This document shows, piece by piece, positions 53,010-61,853 of a stretch of DNA of 64,000 bases. This DNA comes from Buchnera aphidicola (Taiwanaphis decaspermi) (GTDB taxonomy: Bacteria; Pseudomonadota; Gammaproteobacteria; Enterobacterales; Enterobacteriaceae), in the NCBI RefSeq assembly GCF_039405155.1, contig NZ_CP135049.1:186001-250000 (forward strand), in the 5' to 3' direction. A program made the position numbers and the translations under genes. Under the pieces are notes generated by a model, which did no database searches, was not told the DNA's origin, and worked only from the letters and a program-made list of their open reading frames with translations. Each line of letters begins with the position of its first letter. Position 1 is the first letter of the stretch.

Positions 53010-53067
53010 CTATTTAGCATCATGCTTAGATAGCTTAATTATATTTATCATCTGAAATCCTATCAGA
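53010..53067 (-). promoter_or_regulatory. Possible S1 autoregulatory leader hairpins of rpsA
   Basis: On the minus strand, TCTGA-TAGGATT-TCAGA (53067-53051) presents GGA in its loop, and CTAT...AGCA-TGA-TGCT...ATAG (53033-53010) forms a second hairpin 26 bases before the ATG. E. coli rpsA has leader hairpins with GGA loops in place of a strong ribosome site. The match in layout is suggestive, not proven. Confidence 0.4.
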
Positions 53068-53217
53068 GATTCTTTGTTAGATTATATTTTATTGCTTAAT
53101 ATAATATTATTATTATTTTTTTTTACATTTTGATTGTATTGAAAAATATTTTCAATATAATATCAGACAAATAATAATATATTAAAAAAAAAATATATTT
53201 TTTTATTTATATTGAAA

Positions 53218-54507
53218 TTAAAAATAATGACATATTTGGCCAAAAATATTAAAATATTCAGGAAAAGTTTTATTGGTACATTGAGGATTGTTAATAGTTA
53301 CATTTTTTTTAGACAATGATAGTAAAGAAAAACACATTGCCATTCTGTGATCATTATAAGTGTTAATAATTGAACTTCTAAAGTTAACAGGTGGATATAT
53401 AAATATAGAATCTTTTTTTTCTTTTATAGAAGCTCCTGTTTTTTTTAGTTCATTAGACATTGCAGATAATCTATCAGTTTCTTTTACTCTCCAGTTATAT
53501 ATATTTCTAATTTTAGTAACACCATCAGCAAACAAAGCTGTTGTTGCAATAGTCATTGCTGCATCTGGAATATGATTCATATCCATATCTATACCATTTA
53601 GTTTTTTTTTGGTACAGGAAACATAATTTTCAGATATTTCAATTTTTGCTCCCATTTTTCTTAGAACTTTAACAAAATCTAAATCTCCTTGTATACTATT
53701 TTTTCCTAACCCATATACTTTAACGGTTCCTCCTTTAATAGCTGCTGCTGACAAAAAATAAGAGGCAGAAGAAGCATCTCCTTCTATTAAAAAATTATTA
53801 TTAGCTTTATATCTTTGGTTTCCATATACATAAAATTTTTTATAAGAATTATTTATTACTTCAACTCCAAATTTTTTCATAATATTAATAGTAATATCTA
53901 TATATGGTTTAGAAACTAAATTTCCTATAACAGATATTTTAGTGTCATTAACAGCCATAGGAGAAGAAATGAGTAATGATGTTAAAAATTGACTAGAAAT
54001 ACTACCATCAATAGTTATGTTACCACCTAAATAACCTCCTTTTATATGTATTGGTGGATAATTTAATTTAGAACAATATTTAATATTTGATCCAGTTTGT
54101 TTTAAAGAATCCACTAAATGATTTATAGGTCTTTCTTTCATTCTTTCATCACCTGTCAAAACTATATCATTTTTATTTGCCAAAGATAAAACAGCAGTAA
54201 GAGGTCTTATTGCAGTACCAGCATTTCCTAAAAAAATAGGTTCTTTTGAATTTATTTGTAAAGGTCCTCCTATACCTTCTATCTCACAACTTTTTTTTTT
54301 GTAGTTGATTTTATATTTAATTCCAATTTTTTTTAAAGCTAATAACATATATTTAATATCCATGCTATTTAATAAATTTTTTATACGAGTTTTTCCACAA
54401 GCCATGGATGCAATCAAAAGAACTCTATTTGAAATACTTTTAGAACCAGGTAAAGTTATATTACCATTAACAAAAGATACAGGATTTAATTTTATATAAT
54501 TTTTCAT
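53218..54507 (-). CDS. aroA: 5-enolpyruvylshikimate-3-phosphate synthase
   Basis: Shikimate pathway step leading to chorismate, precursor of tryptophan and phenylalanine. Active-site blocks are LPGSKSISNR, FLGNAGTAIRPLTA, GDERMKERPI and DAAMTIATTALFADG. The frame is open 20 codons further upstream into serC, but AAAGGAAAG sits just before the ATG used here, whose product (MKNYIKLNPVSFV) aligns with E. coli. Length is 429 against 427. It follows serC by about 40 bases, the same serC-aroA operon as in E. coli. Confidence 0.98.
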   Translation of the reverse strand: MKNYIKLNPVSFVNGNITLPGSKSISNRVLLIASMACGKTRIKNLLNSMDIKYMLLALKKIGIKYKINYKKKSCEIEGIGGPLQINSKEPIFLGNAGTAIRPLTAVLSLANKNDIVLTGDERMKERPINHLVDSLKQTGSNIKYCSKLNYPPIHIKGGYLGGNITIDGSISSQFLTSLLISSPMAVNDTKISVIGNLVSKPYIDITINIMKKFGVEVINNSYKKFYVYGNQRYKANNNFLIEGDASSASYFLSAAAIKGGTVKVYGLGKNSIQGDLDFVKVLRKMGAKIEISENYVSCTKKKLNGIDMDMNHIPDAAMTIATTALFADGVTKIRNIYNWRVKETDRLSAMSNELKKTGASIKEKKDSIFIYPPVNFRSSIINTYNDHRMAMCFSLLSLSKKNVTINNPQCTNKTFPEYFNIFGQICHYF

Positions 54508-54547
54508 ATACTTTCCTTTTTTTTTAAACAAAATAAATTTTGAAAAA

Positions 54548-55636
54548 TTATGTGTATTTTTTTTCAAATTTATTCATGTATTTAATTAATTTTTTAACTC
54601 CTTTTATAGGCATAGCATTGTAAATAGATGCTCTCATACCTCCTAATATTTTATGTCCTTTTAATGCATATAATCCTTGCTTTACTGAATTTTTTATAAA
54701 TAAATTGTTTAATTTTTCATTCTTTAATTTAAAAGTTACATTCATAATAGAACGATTTTTTTTTGCAATGTTATTTGTATATAAATAACTTTTATCTATA
54801 TAATCATATAATAAATTTGCTTTTATTTTATTAATTTTATAAATTTTATTTAAGCCACCTATTGATTTTAACCATTTGAATACTAAACCTGAAAGATATA
54901 AAGAAAAAGTAGGAGGAGTATTAAACATTGAGTTATATTTATCTAAAATACTATAATTTAAAATAGATGGTGAGCAATTTGAATATTTTTTTATTATTTC
55001 TTTTTTAATAATTATAAATGTAATACCTGAAGGTCCTATATTTTTTTGAGCTCCTGCATATATTATTCCATATTTATTTATATCTATTGGTTTAGATAAT
55101 ATAGTAGACGAAAAATCTCCTACTAATATTTTATTTTTAAAAAAAGGTTCTTCATGAATAGATAATCCTTCTATAGTTTCATTAGGGCAATAGTGAATAT
55201 AAATAGATTTTTTATTTACTTTCCATTCAGAAAATTTTGTTATTGTTTTTTTACCATTTTTTAAATATTTTACAACATTTATTAAATTAGGAAGGCAATA
55301 TTTTTTAGATTCTATAAATGCATTATAACTCCAATAACCACTATTTACATAATCAGCTTGCTGATATTTTTTTAAAAGATTCATAGGAACAGCAGCAAAT
55401 TGTCCTCTAGCTCCTCCTTGACAAAATAAAACTTTATATGTGTCTGGTATATTAAGAAGATCTCTTAAATCATTTTCGGTGTTTTCTGCTACTTTAATAA
55501 AACTACTACTTCTGTGACTAATTTCAATAATAGATGATCCAATATTGTTCCAATTAAGAAATTCTTTATGAGCTCTTAGTAAAACATCATGAGGTAACAT
55601 TGAAGGACCAGCACTAAAATTATAAATTTTATTCAT
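54548..55636 (-). CDS. serC: Phosphoserine aminotransferase
   Basis: PLP aminotransferase of serine biosynthesis, also able to act in pyridoxal phosphate synthesis. The PLP lysine is in YAGAQKNIGPSGI. The N-terminal YNFSAGPSMLPHDVL and the C-terminal GGMRASIYNAMPIKGV match E. coli. Its 362 residues are full length. It lies upstream of aroA on the same strand. Confidence 0.98.
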   Translation of the reverse strand: MNKIYNFSAGPSMLPHDVLLRAHKEFLNWNNIGSSIIEISHRSSSFIKVAENTENDLRDLLNIPDTYKVLFCQGGARGQFAAVPMNLLKKYQQADYVNSGYWSYNAFIESKKYCLPNLINVVKYLKNGKKTITKFSEWKVNKKSIYIHYCPNETIEGLSIHEEPFFKNKILVGDFSSTILSKPIDINKYGIIYAGAQKNIGPSGITFIIIKKEIIKKYSNCSPSILNYSILDKYNSMFNTPPTFSLYLSGLVFKWLKSIGGLNKIYKINKIKANLLYDYIDKSYLYTNNIAKKNRSIMNVTFKLKNEKLNNLFIKNSVKQGLYALKGHKILGGMRASIYNAMPIKGVKKLIKYMNKFEKKYT

Positions 55637-55696
55637 ATTTTACCATTATAATAGTTGTTCGTTTAATATAAAAAATTTTAAAAAATTTATTATTTA

Positions 55697-56971
55697 TTAA
55701 ATAAATTTGATACCTCTCATATATTTTTTTTGTAATATTTTTGGTATTTCTATTTTGCCATTAGATAATTGGTAATTTTCTAAAATAGCTCCTAATGTTC
55801 TACTTATAGCTAAACCTGAAGCATTTAATGTATGTACAAAATTAGTTTTTTTAGTATTATTAATACGGTATTTTGTTTTCATTCTTTTGGATTGAAAATC
55901 CAACATATTAGAACAAGAAGAGATTTCTTTATAATTTTTTAACGATGGAAACCAAACTTCTAAATCATAAGTTTTAGAAGCTGCAAAACCAATATCATTA
56001 CTACATAACAAAATTTTTCTATATGGCAGCTTCAATAATTTTAATACTTTTTCTGCATGATAAGTAATTTCTTCTAAAATATTATTGGATTTTTCTGGTT
56101 TAACAATTTGTACTAATTCTACCTTATCAAATTGATGTAATCTAATTAAACCTTTATTATCTTGTCCATAAGATAATTTTTCTGATCTAAAACAAGGAGT
56201 ACAAGAAACAAATTTAAGGGGAAGGTCTTTTTCTAGCAATATTTTATTACTTAACAAATTAGTAAGAGGAACTTCTCCTGTTGGAATTAAATAATAATTA
56301 TTTTTTTTTATATTTTTTGAAGATATTTTAAACAAATCATTTTCAAATTTAGGTAATTGTCCAGTATTATATAAACTAGAATAATTAGATATGTAAGGCA
56401 CATTTAATTCTATATAATTATGTTTTTTTGTATGTAAATCTAACATAAATTGAATTAGTTTTCTGTGTAACAATGCAATTTTATCTTTTATTACTACAAA
56501 TTTAGAACTAGCAAGTTTAACTCCTGAAGAAAAATCTAATCCTTTTTTTTTACATAAATTAATATGATCTTTAATTTTGAAATTAAAAATTGGTCTTTTC
56601 CCATAAATAACTAGTTTTTTATTTTTTGTTAAAGGTATATTATCATCAGGTAAGTTAGGTATTTGTATTAAAAATGAATTTATTTTATTTTTAATAGATT
56701 CTAACTTTTTTTTCTTATTTAATATAAAATAATTTATTTTTTTTGATTTTTCTTTTAAATTATTAATTTCTAAAATGTTTAAATTATTTTTTTTTCTTAT
56801 AGTATTAGATATTATTTTTTTTTTTTGAATATTTTTCTCAATATCAAAATATAATTTTTTTCTTTTTTCTTCCATAAATTTAAACAATTTTATATTTAAA
56901 ATGAATCCTCTTTTTTTTAATTTTTTAGCAATTTCATTTATGTTCTTTTTTAATAATTTATAATTTAACAT
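55697..56971 (-). CDS. serS: Seryl-tRNA synthetase (class II)
   Basis: Charges tRNA-Ser. An N-terminal lysine-rich coiled-coil arm (about residues 25-105) is followed by the catalytic core with motif 2 (PCFRSEKLSYGQDNKGLIRLHQFDKVELV) and motif 3 (TLNASGLAISRTLGAILENYQ). Length is 424 against 430. It is divergent from trxB across about 180 AT-rich bases. Confidence 0.98.
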   Translation of the reverse strand: MLNYKLLKKNINEIAKKLKKRGFILNIKLFKFMEEKRKKLYFDIEKNIQKKKIISNTIRKKNNLNILEINNLKEKSKKINYFILNKKKKLESIKNKINSFLIQIPNLPDDNIPLTKNKKLVIYGKRPIFNFKIKDHINLCKKKGLDFSSGVKLASSKFVVIKDKIALLHRKLIQFMLDLHTKKHNYIELNVPYISNYSSLYNTGQLPKFENDLFKISSKNIKKNNYYLIPTGEVPLTNLLSNKILLEKDLPLKFVSCTPCFRSEKLSYGQDNKGLIRLHQFDKVELVQIVKPEKSNNILEEITYHAEKVLKLLKLPYRKILLCSNDIGFAASKTYDLEVWFPSLKNYKEISSCSNMLDFQSKRMKTKYRINNTKKTNFVHTLNASGLAISRTLGAILENYQLSNGKIEIPKILQKKYMRGIKFI

Positions 56972-57149
56972 TATATTTCCTATATAAAATAATTGTAGTA
57001 AATTGTATAAACATGTACTATTTTATATTGTAATATAAAATAAAAAATTAATTAAATTTTTTATTTTTTTTAAACTAATAAACATAAATTAAAAAAAAAT
57101 AAAATAAATATTAATTTATCAAAAAATAATAAATAATAATATAAAAATT

Positions 57150-58157
57150 ATGAATGTTCATAAAAAAATAAAAAATACGAAATTAATAATCATAGGATCT
57201 GGACCAGCTGGTTGCACAGCTGCAATTTATGCATCTAGATGTAATTTAAAACCTATTTTAATAACTGGAGAAAATAAAGGTGGTCAATTAATAAATACTA
57301 ATAATATAGAAAACTGGCCTGGAGATATAAATAATATTTCAGGTAAAGATTTAATGAAAAGAATGATAGATCATGTTTCAAAATACGATACAAAAATTAT
57401 AAATGATGAAATTTTAAAAGTTGACTTTAGCAAAAAACCATTTATTTTATTTGGAGAAAAAAATATTTACTATGCTAAATCTGTTATTATCGCTACAGGT
57501 TCATATGCTAAATGTTTAAATATAAAATCAGAAAAAAAATTTATAGGAAAAGGAGTATCTTCGTGTGCGACATGTGATGGTTTTTTTTACAAAAACAAAA
57601 TTGTAGCTGTTGTAGGAGGAGGAAATACTGCTTTTGAAGAATCTTTGTATTTATCTAATATAGCTAAAAAAGTTTATTTAATTCATCGTAATAATTTTTT
57701 TAAATCTGAAAAAATATTGCAAAATAGAGTAAAATTAAAAATAAATAAAAAAAAAATAAAATTATATAAAAATTATATTGTAAAAAAAATAATAGGAAAT
57801 AAAAATGAAGGAGTTACTAATATTATAATAAAAAGCGTTAATAAAAAAAAAATTGTTAATTTAAAATTACAAGGTATATTTATTGCAATAGGACATATTC
57901 CAAACACAAGTATTTTTATAAATCAAATAGAATTTATAAAAAACAGTTACATAAAAACAAAATCAGGAATACATGGTTATCATACAGAGACTAGTATACC
58001 TGGAATTTTTGCCGCTGGTGATGTTTCAGATCATATATATAAACAAGCAATTACTTCAGCAAGTAGTGGATGTATGGCAGCTTTAGATGCATATAAATAT
58101 ATATCTTCTTTAAAAAACAAAAAAACAAAGGATAAAAAAAATGTCAAAAGAAAGTAA
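57150..58157 (+). CDS. trxB: Thioredoxin reductase
   Basis: FAD/NADPH enzyme that reduces thioredoxin. The FAD motif is [15 protein letters not shown], the redox pair is CATC in [11 protein letters not shown], the NADPH motif is GGGNTAFEE, and the C-terminal FAD site is [20 protein letters not shown]. At 335 residues it has a lysine-rich C-terminal extension of about ten residues that overlaps the infA start by 17 bases. cydDC and aat, between trxB and infA in E. coli, are gone. Confidence 0.97.
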   Translation: MNVHKKIKNTKLIIIGSGPAGCTAAIYASRCNLKPILITGENKGGQLINTNNIENWPGDINNISGKDLMKRMIDHVSKYDTKIINDEILKVDFSKKPFILFGEKNIYYAKSVIIATGSYAKCLNIKSEKKFIGKGVSSCATCDGFFYKNKIVAVVGGGNTAFEESLYLSNIAKKVYLIHRNNFFKSEKILQNRVKLKINKKKIKLYKNYIVKKIIGNKNEGVTNIIIKSVNKKKIVNLKLQGIFIAIGHIPNTSIFINQIEFIKNSYIKTKSGIHGYHTETSIPGIFAAGDVSDHIYKQAITSASSGCMAALDAYKYISSLKNKKTKDKKNVKRK

Positions 58158-58359
58158 TATTGAAATGAATGGGACAGTAATAGATACTTTGCCTAATACT
58201 ATGTTTAGAGTTGAACTAGAAAACAAACATATAATTACAGCTCATATTTCTGGAAAAATGCGTAAAAATTATATTAGAATTTTAACAGGAGATAAAGTTT
58301 CTGTAGAATTAACACCATATGATTTAACTAAAGGAAGAATAATATTTAGAAGTAGATAA
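58141..58359 (+). CDS. infA: Translation initiation factor IF-1
   Basis: Small OB-fold initiation factor that occupies the ribosomal A site. Its 72 residues match E. coli almost throughout, with [18 protein letters not shown] and [19 protein letters not shown] virtually identical. Its start lies within the 3' end of trxB in another frame, so translation is probably coupled to trxB. Confidence 0.99.
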   Translation: MSKESNIEMNGTVIDTLPNTMFRVELENKHIITAHISGKMRKNYIRILTGDKVSVELTPYDLTKGRIIFRSR

Positions 58360-58428
58360 TTTTCTAACAATATTATTTTTCATAAAAAAAATACTATTTA
58401 TTAAATAAAAAATCAGGATAATATATTA

Positions 58429-60165
58429 ATGCGTAATAGTTTTTGTGGTAAATTAAAAATAAACGACATAAATAAATACGTAACTTTATGTGGATGGGTA
58501 AATAATTATAAAATTTTAAGAAATCTAATTTTTATAAATTTAAGAGATATTACTGGTAATATACAAATTTTTTTTAATAACTCCAACAAAAAATGTTTTA
58601 AAAAAGCTTTTAAAGTTAGAAATGAATTTTGCATAAAAATAGAAGGTTTTGTTAGAAATAGAAGCAAAAAAAATATCAATAACAAAATAAAAAATGGAAA
58701 TATAGAAATAGAAGCAAAAAAAATATCAATATTTAATAAATCTAAATCACTTCCAATAAATAACAATATTATAAATAACACAAAATCTAGAATGAAATAT
58801 AGATATTTAGATTTAAGAAAACCAAATATGACATATATGTTGAAAATTAGACACAAAATTACTAATTTAATACATAATTTCATGAATGATAATAACTTTA
58901 TAAATGTTGACACTCCTATTTTAACTAAATCTACTCCTGAAGGTGCAAGAGATTATTTAATACCTAGTCGTACAAAAAAAAATAATTTTTATGCATTACC
59001 ACAATCACCACAATTATTTAAACAATTATTAATGATTTCTGGAATAGATAGATATTACCAAATAGCTAAATGTTTTAGAGATGAAGATTTAAGATCTGAT
59101 AGACAACCTGAATTTACACAAATTGATATAGAAGCATCGTTTATAAAATCACAAAAAATATGTAATTTTGTTGAAAAATTAATTAAAAAAATATGGCTAA
59201 ATATAATAAATATTAAACTAAATAATTTTCCAAGTATTACATATAAAAAATCAATAAAAATGTATGGAACAGATAAACCTGATATAAGAAATCCTTTAAT
59301 TTTAAAAGATATAAATGATATTTTATACAAAAATAAAATTAATATTGATAATTCATATAGAATATCTACATTACTTATATCTCATACTTATAATATTAAA
59401 GAAAAAAAAATATTAGAATATTCTAAATTATTAAAAAAATATAATAACACTAAATTATTATGGATTGTTTTTCATAAATATATAGAAAAAAAAATAATTA
59501 TAAATTATTCTAAAAACAAACTTCTAACATACGATTTATCTGTACAAATTATAAAAAAAACAAAAGCTAAATTGGGAGATGTAATTTTTATTATATATGA
59601 TAAAAAAAATGTTGCTAATCAATCTTTAGATAAATTACGTACTCAAATAGGTAATGATTTCGATATATTTGATAAATCTAAACATAAACCAATATGGATT
59701 AAACATTTTCCAATGTTTGAAGAATTAAAAAAAAATGTATTATCTTCTGTACATCATCCTTTTACAGCTCCTATGAAAATGAGTTGCAAGGAATTATTAA
59801 AAAATTCAAAAAGAGCTATCAGCGACTCATATGATTTAGTTATTAATGGTTACGAGCTAGGAGGAGGATCCGTTAGAGTAGATAATCTAGAAATGCAAAA
59901 AACTATATTTAATATAATTGGGATAAATGAAAAAGAACAAAATAAAAAATTTGGTTTTTTTTTGGAAGCTTTAAAATATGGAACTCCTCCTCATGCTGGA
60001 TTAGCTATTGGAATGGAAAGAATATTAATGTTAATTCTTAATGAAAATGATATAAGAAACGTAATAGCTTTTCCAAAAACTACTAATGGATATTGTTTAA
60101 CAACTGATTCTCCTAGCAAGATATCAAAAAAAATGATGAAAGATTTAAACATAAAAAAAGATTAA
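58429..60165 (+). CDS. aspS: Aspartyl-tRNA synthetase (class II)
   Basis: Charges tRNA-Asp, whose gene is also in this window. The N-terminal anticodon-binding OB fold, motif 2 (YYQIAKCFRDEDLRSDRQPEFTQID), the bacterial GAD insertion and motif 3 (GLAIGMERILMLI) are all present. Length is 578 against 590. Unusually, two copies of a 29-base sequence (58653-58681 and 58703-58731) lie in the OB-fold region and are read in different frames, yet both encode residues that align with E. coli without a length change. Confidence 0.98.
   Translation: MRNSFCGKLKINDINKYVTLCGWVNNYKILRNLIFINLRDITGNIQIFFNNSNKKCFKKAFKVRNEFCIKIEGFVRNRSKKNINNKIKNGNIEIEAKKISIFNKSKSLPINNNIINNTKSRMKYRYLDLRKPNMTYMLKIRHKITNLIHNFMNDNNFINVDTPILTKSTPEGARDYLIPSRTKKNNFYALPQSPQLFKQLLMISGIDRYYQIAKCFRDEDLRSDRQPEFTQIDIEASFIKSQKICNFVEKLIKKIWLNIINIKLNNFPSITYKKSIKMYGTDKPDIRNPLILKDINDILYKNKINIDNSYRISTLLISHTYNIKEKKILEYSKLLKKYNNTKLLWIVFHKYIEKKIIINYSKNKLLTYDLSVQIIKKTKAKLGDVIFIIYDKKNVANQSLDKLRTQIGNDFDIFDKSKHKPIWIKHFPMFEELKKNVLSSVHHPFTAPMKMSCKELLKNSKRAISDSYDLVINGYELGGGSVRVDNLEMQKTIFNIIGINEKEQNKKFGFFLEALKYGTPPHAGLAIGMERILMLILNENDIRNVIAFPKTTNGYCLTTDSPSKISKKMMKDLNIKKD
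58653..58731 (+). repeat. 29-base exact direct repeat within aspS (period 50)
   Basis: The copies at 58653-58681 and 58703-58731 are identical and begin TAGAAATAGAAGC. Because the period is not a multiple of three, they encode different peptides (RNRSKKNI and EIEAKKIS). A local copying event, or repeated A-rich drift, could produce this. Confidence 0.9.
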
Positions 60166-60219
60166 TAAAATATATTAAATTTTTTTATTTTTTATTTATA
60201 CAATAAGTAATTAATTTAA

Positions 60220-61005
60220 TCAATTTTGTTTTTTAAAAAAACCTAATATAAAAAACAAAGAAGAACATAAAACTATACTTGGACTAATTGGCAAATTATA
60301 TTTTCTTGAAAAAAACAAACCAATTAATATACATAAAATACTTATTATTATAGAAAAAAAAACCATATTTTCAGGTGATTTTGAAAATCTTTGAACAGAA
60401 GAAGAAGGTATAATTAATAAAGAATTAATTATTAAAACACCAAATAATTTTACTAATAAACTGATAGTAAATGCTACTAAAAACATAAGAATCAATCGTT
60501 CTTTGAAAACGTTTACACCATCTAACGTAGCTAACTCGTAATTTACTATTGTAGACAACATATTTTTCCATCTAAAAATTACAAATGACAATACTATCAC
60601 AGTAGAAAAAAAAATAGCAGTCAAATCAAAAAAATTAATAGATATTAAATCACCAAATAAATAGGAGGATATATTTATTTTTCTTATTCCAGATAAAATG
60701 CTCATTAATATAATACCTAAAGACAAAAAAAAATGAGACATAATAGATAATAATGTATTAATTGACAAAGTAGAATATTTTTCAAAAATTAAGATTATTA
60801 TGGTTAACAACAAAGATACAATTAAAACTGAATAAAAAGGATCGATATGAAAAAAAATTCCTAATGATAATCCTAGCATAGAAGAATGAGAAATAGTATC
60901 ACCAAAAGAAGTCATTCTATTCCAAATTATAAGAGATCCTAAAAAACTTGTAGATAAAGCAAGTAATATACTACCAACAAAAATTGGTAAAAATGAATTA
61001 ATCAT
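60220..61005 (-). CDS. znuB: Zinc ABC transporter permease
   Basis: Membrane component of the high-affinity zinc importer. It has about seven or eight hydrophobic segments. The family regions TSFGDTISHSSMLGLSLG and ELATLDGVNVFKERLIL are conserved, and the length (261) equals E. coli ZnuB. It lies 30 bases downstream of znuC. The periplasmic zinc-binding protein gene znuA, adjacent in E. coli, is not here. Confidence 0.95.
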   Translation of the reverse strand: MINSFLPIFVGSILLALSTSFLGSLIIWNRMTSFGDTISHSSMLGLSLGIFFHIDPFYSVLIVSLLLTIIILIFEKYSTLSINTLLSIMSHFFLSLGIILMSILSGIRKINISSYLFGDLISINFFDLTAIFFSTVIVLSFVIFRWKNMLSTIVNYELATLDGVNVFKERLILMFLVAFTISLLVKLFGVLIINSLLIIPSSSVQRFSKSPENMVFFSIIISILCILIGLFFSRKYNLPISPSIVLCSSLFFILGFFKKQN

Positions 61006-61035
61006 TATTAATAAACTCTTTTATTATAATGTTTA

Positions 61036-61752
61036 TTACTTTTTTTTAAAATATTTATGATTATGATGATATATAGAAATTTTATTTGATATTTCTAATC
61101 CAAATATCGATGTAAAAGCTATATTTTTATAAACTATTTCAGGTTTTCCTGAACAACAAATATTCTTGTTCAAAAAAATTAGTTTATCTGTTTCCGACAT
61201 AACTAAATTCAAATCATGAGAAACTATCAAAATAGCACAATTAAAATTGTGTCTTAATTTATTAATTAATTTACATAAATTAAATTGACTTTTAAAATCC
61301 AAGCCTTTGGTAGGTTCATCTAATACTAATAAATTTGGATTGTTTAGTAAAGATCTTGCTAACAATACTTTTTGCATTTCACCACCTGATAAATTTTTTA
61401 AATCTAAAAAAGATAAATTATTTGCTCCAACAGCTTTTAAGGCTGAAAAAATTTTATATTTTTTATATTTTTTATATAATTGCATAAATCTATATACATT
61501 AATAGGAAAATTATAATTTAATTGTAATTTTTGAGGAACATATCCTACTCTAATTTTTTCAAATTTAATAATTTTACCAGAATTAGGTTGTAATAAACCA
61601 ATAATAATTCTTATTAATGTTGTTTTACCAGCTCCATTAGGACCTATTAAAGTAATAATATTATTATATTTTATAGATAAAGAAATATTTTTTAAAATTT
61701 TTTTTTTGTTATAATTAAAACAAATTTTTTTTAAAATCATTAATTTTTTCAT
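61036..61752 (-). CDS. znuC: Zinc ABC transporter ATP-binding protein
   Basis: ATPase of the zinc importer. Walker A is GPNGAGKTTL, the signature is LSGGEMQKVLLAR, Walker B is LLVLDEPTKGLD and the switch His is in VSHDLNLVM. At 238 residues it is slightly shorter than E. coli (251). It is upstream of znuB in the same transcription unit. In E. coli, Zur represses this system; no Zur box is discernible. Confidence 0.95.
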   Translation of the reverse strand: MKKLMILKKICFNYNKKKILKNISLSIKYNNIITLIGPNGAGKTTLIRIIIGLLQPNSGKIIKFEKIRVGYVPQKLQLNYNFPINVYRFMQLYKKYKKYKIFSALKAVGANNLSFLDLKNLSGGEMQKVLLARSLLNNPNLLVLDEPTKGLDFKSQFNLCKLINKLRHNFNCAILIVSHDLNLVMSETDKLIFLNKNICCSGKPEIVYKNIAFTSIFGLEISNKISIYHHNHKYFKKK

Positions 61753-61853
61753 GTATTTGTTAATTTTTTACTAATTAATTATTTTTTTATAAAAAAGTTT
61801 CTAATTTTTTTAATGTGTATTTAAAATTAATTAAATAATAATTTAAATAATTA

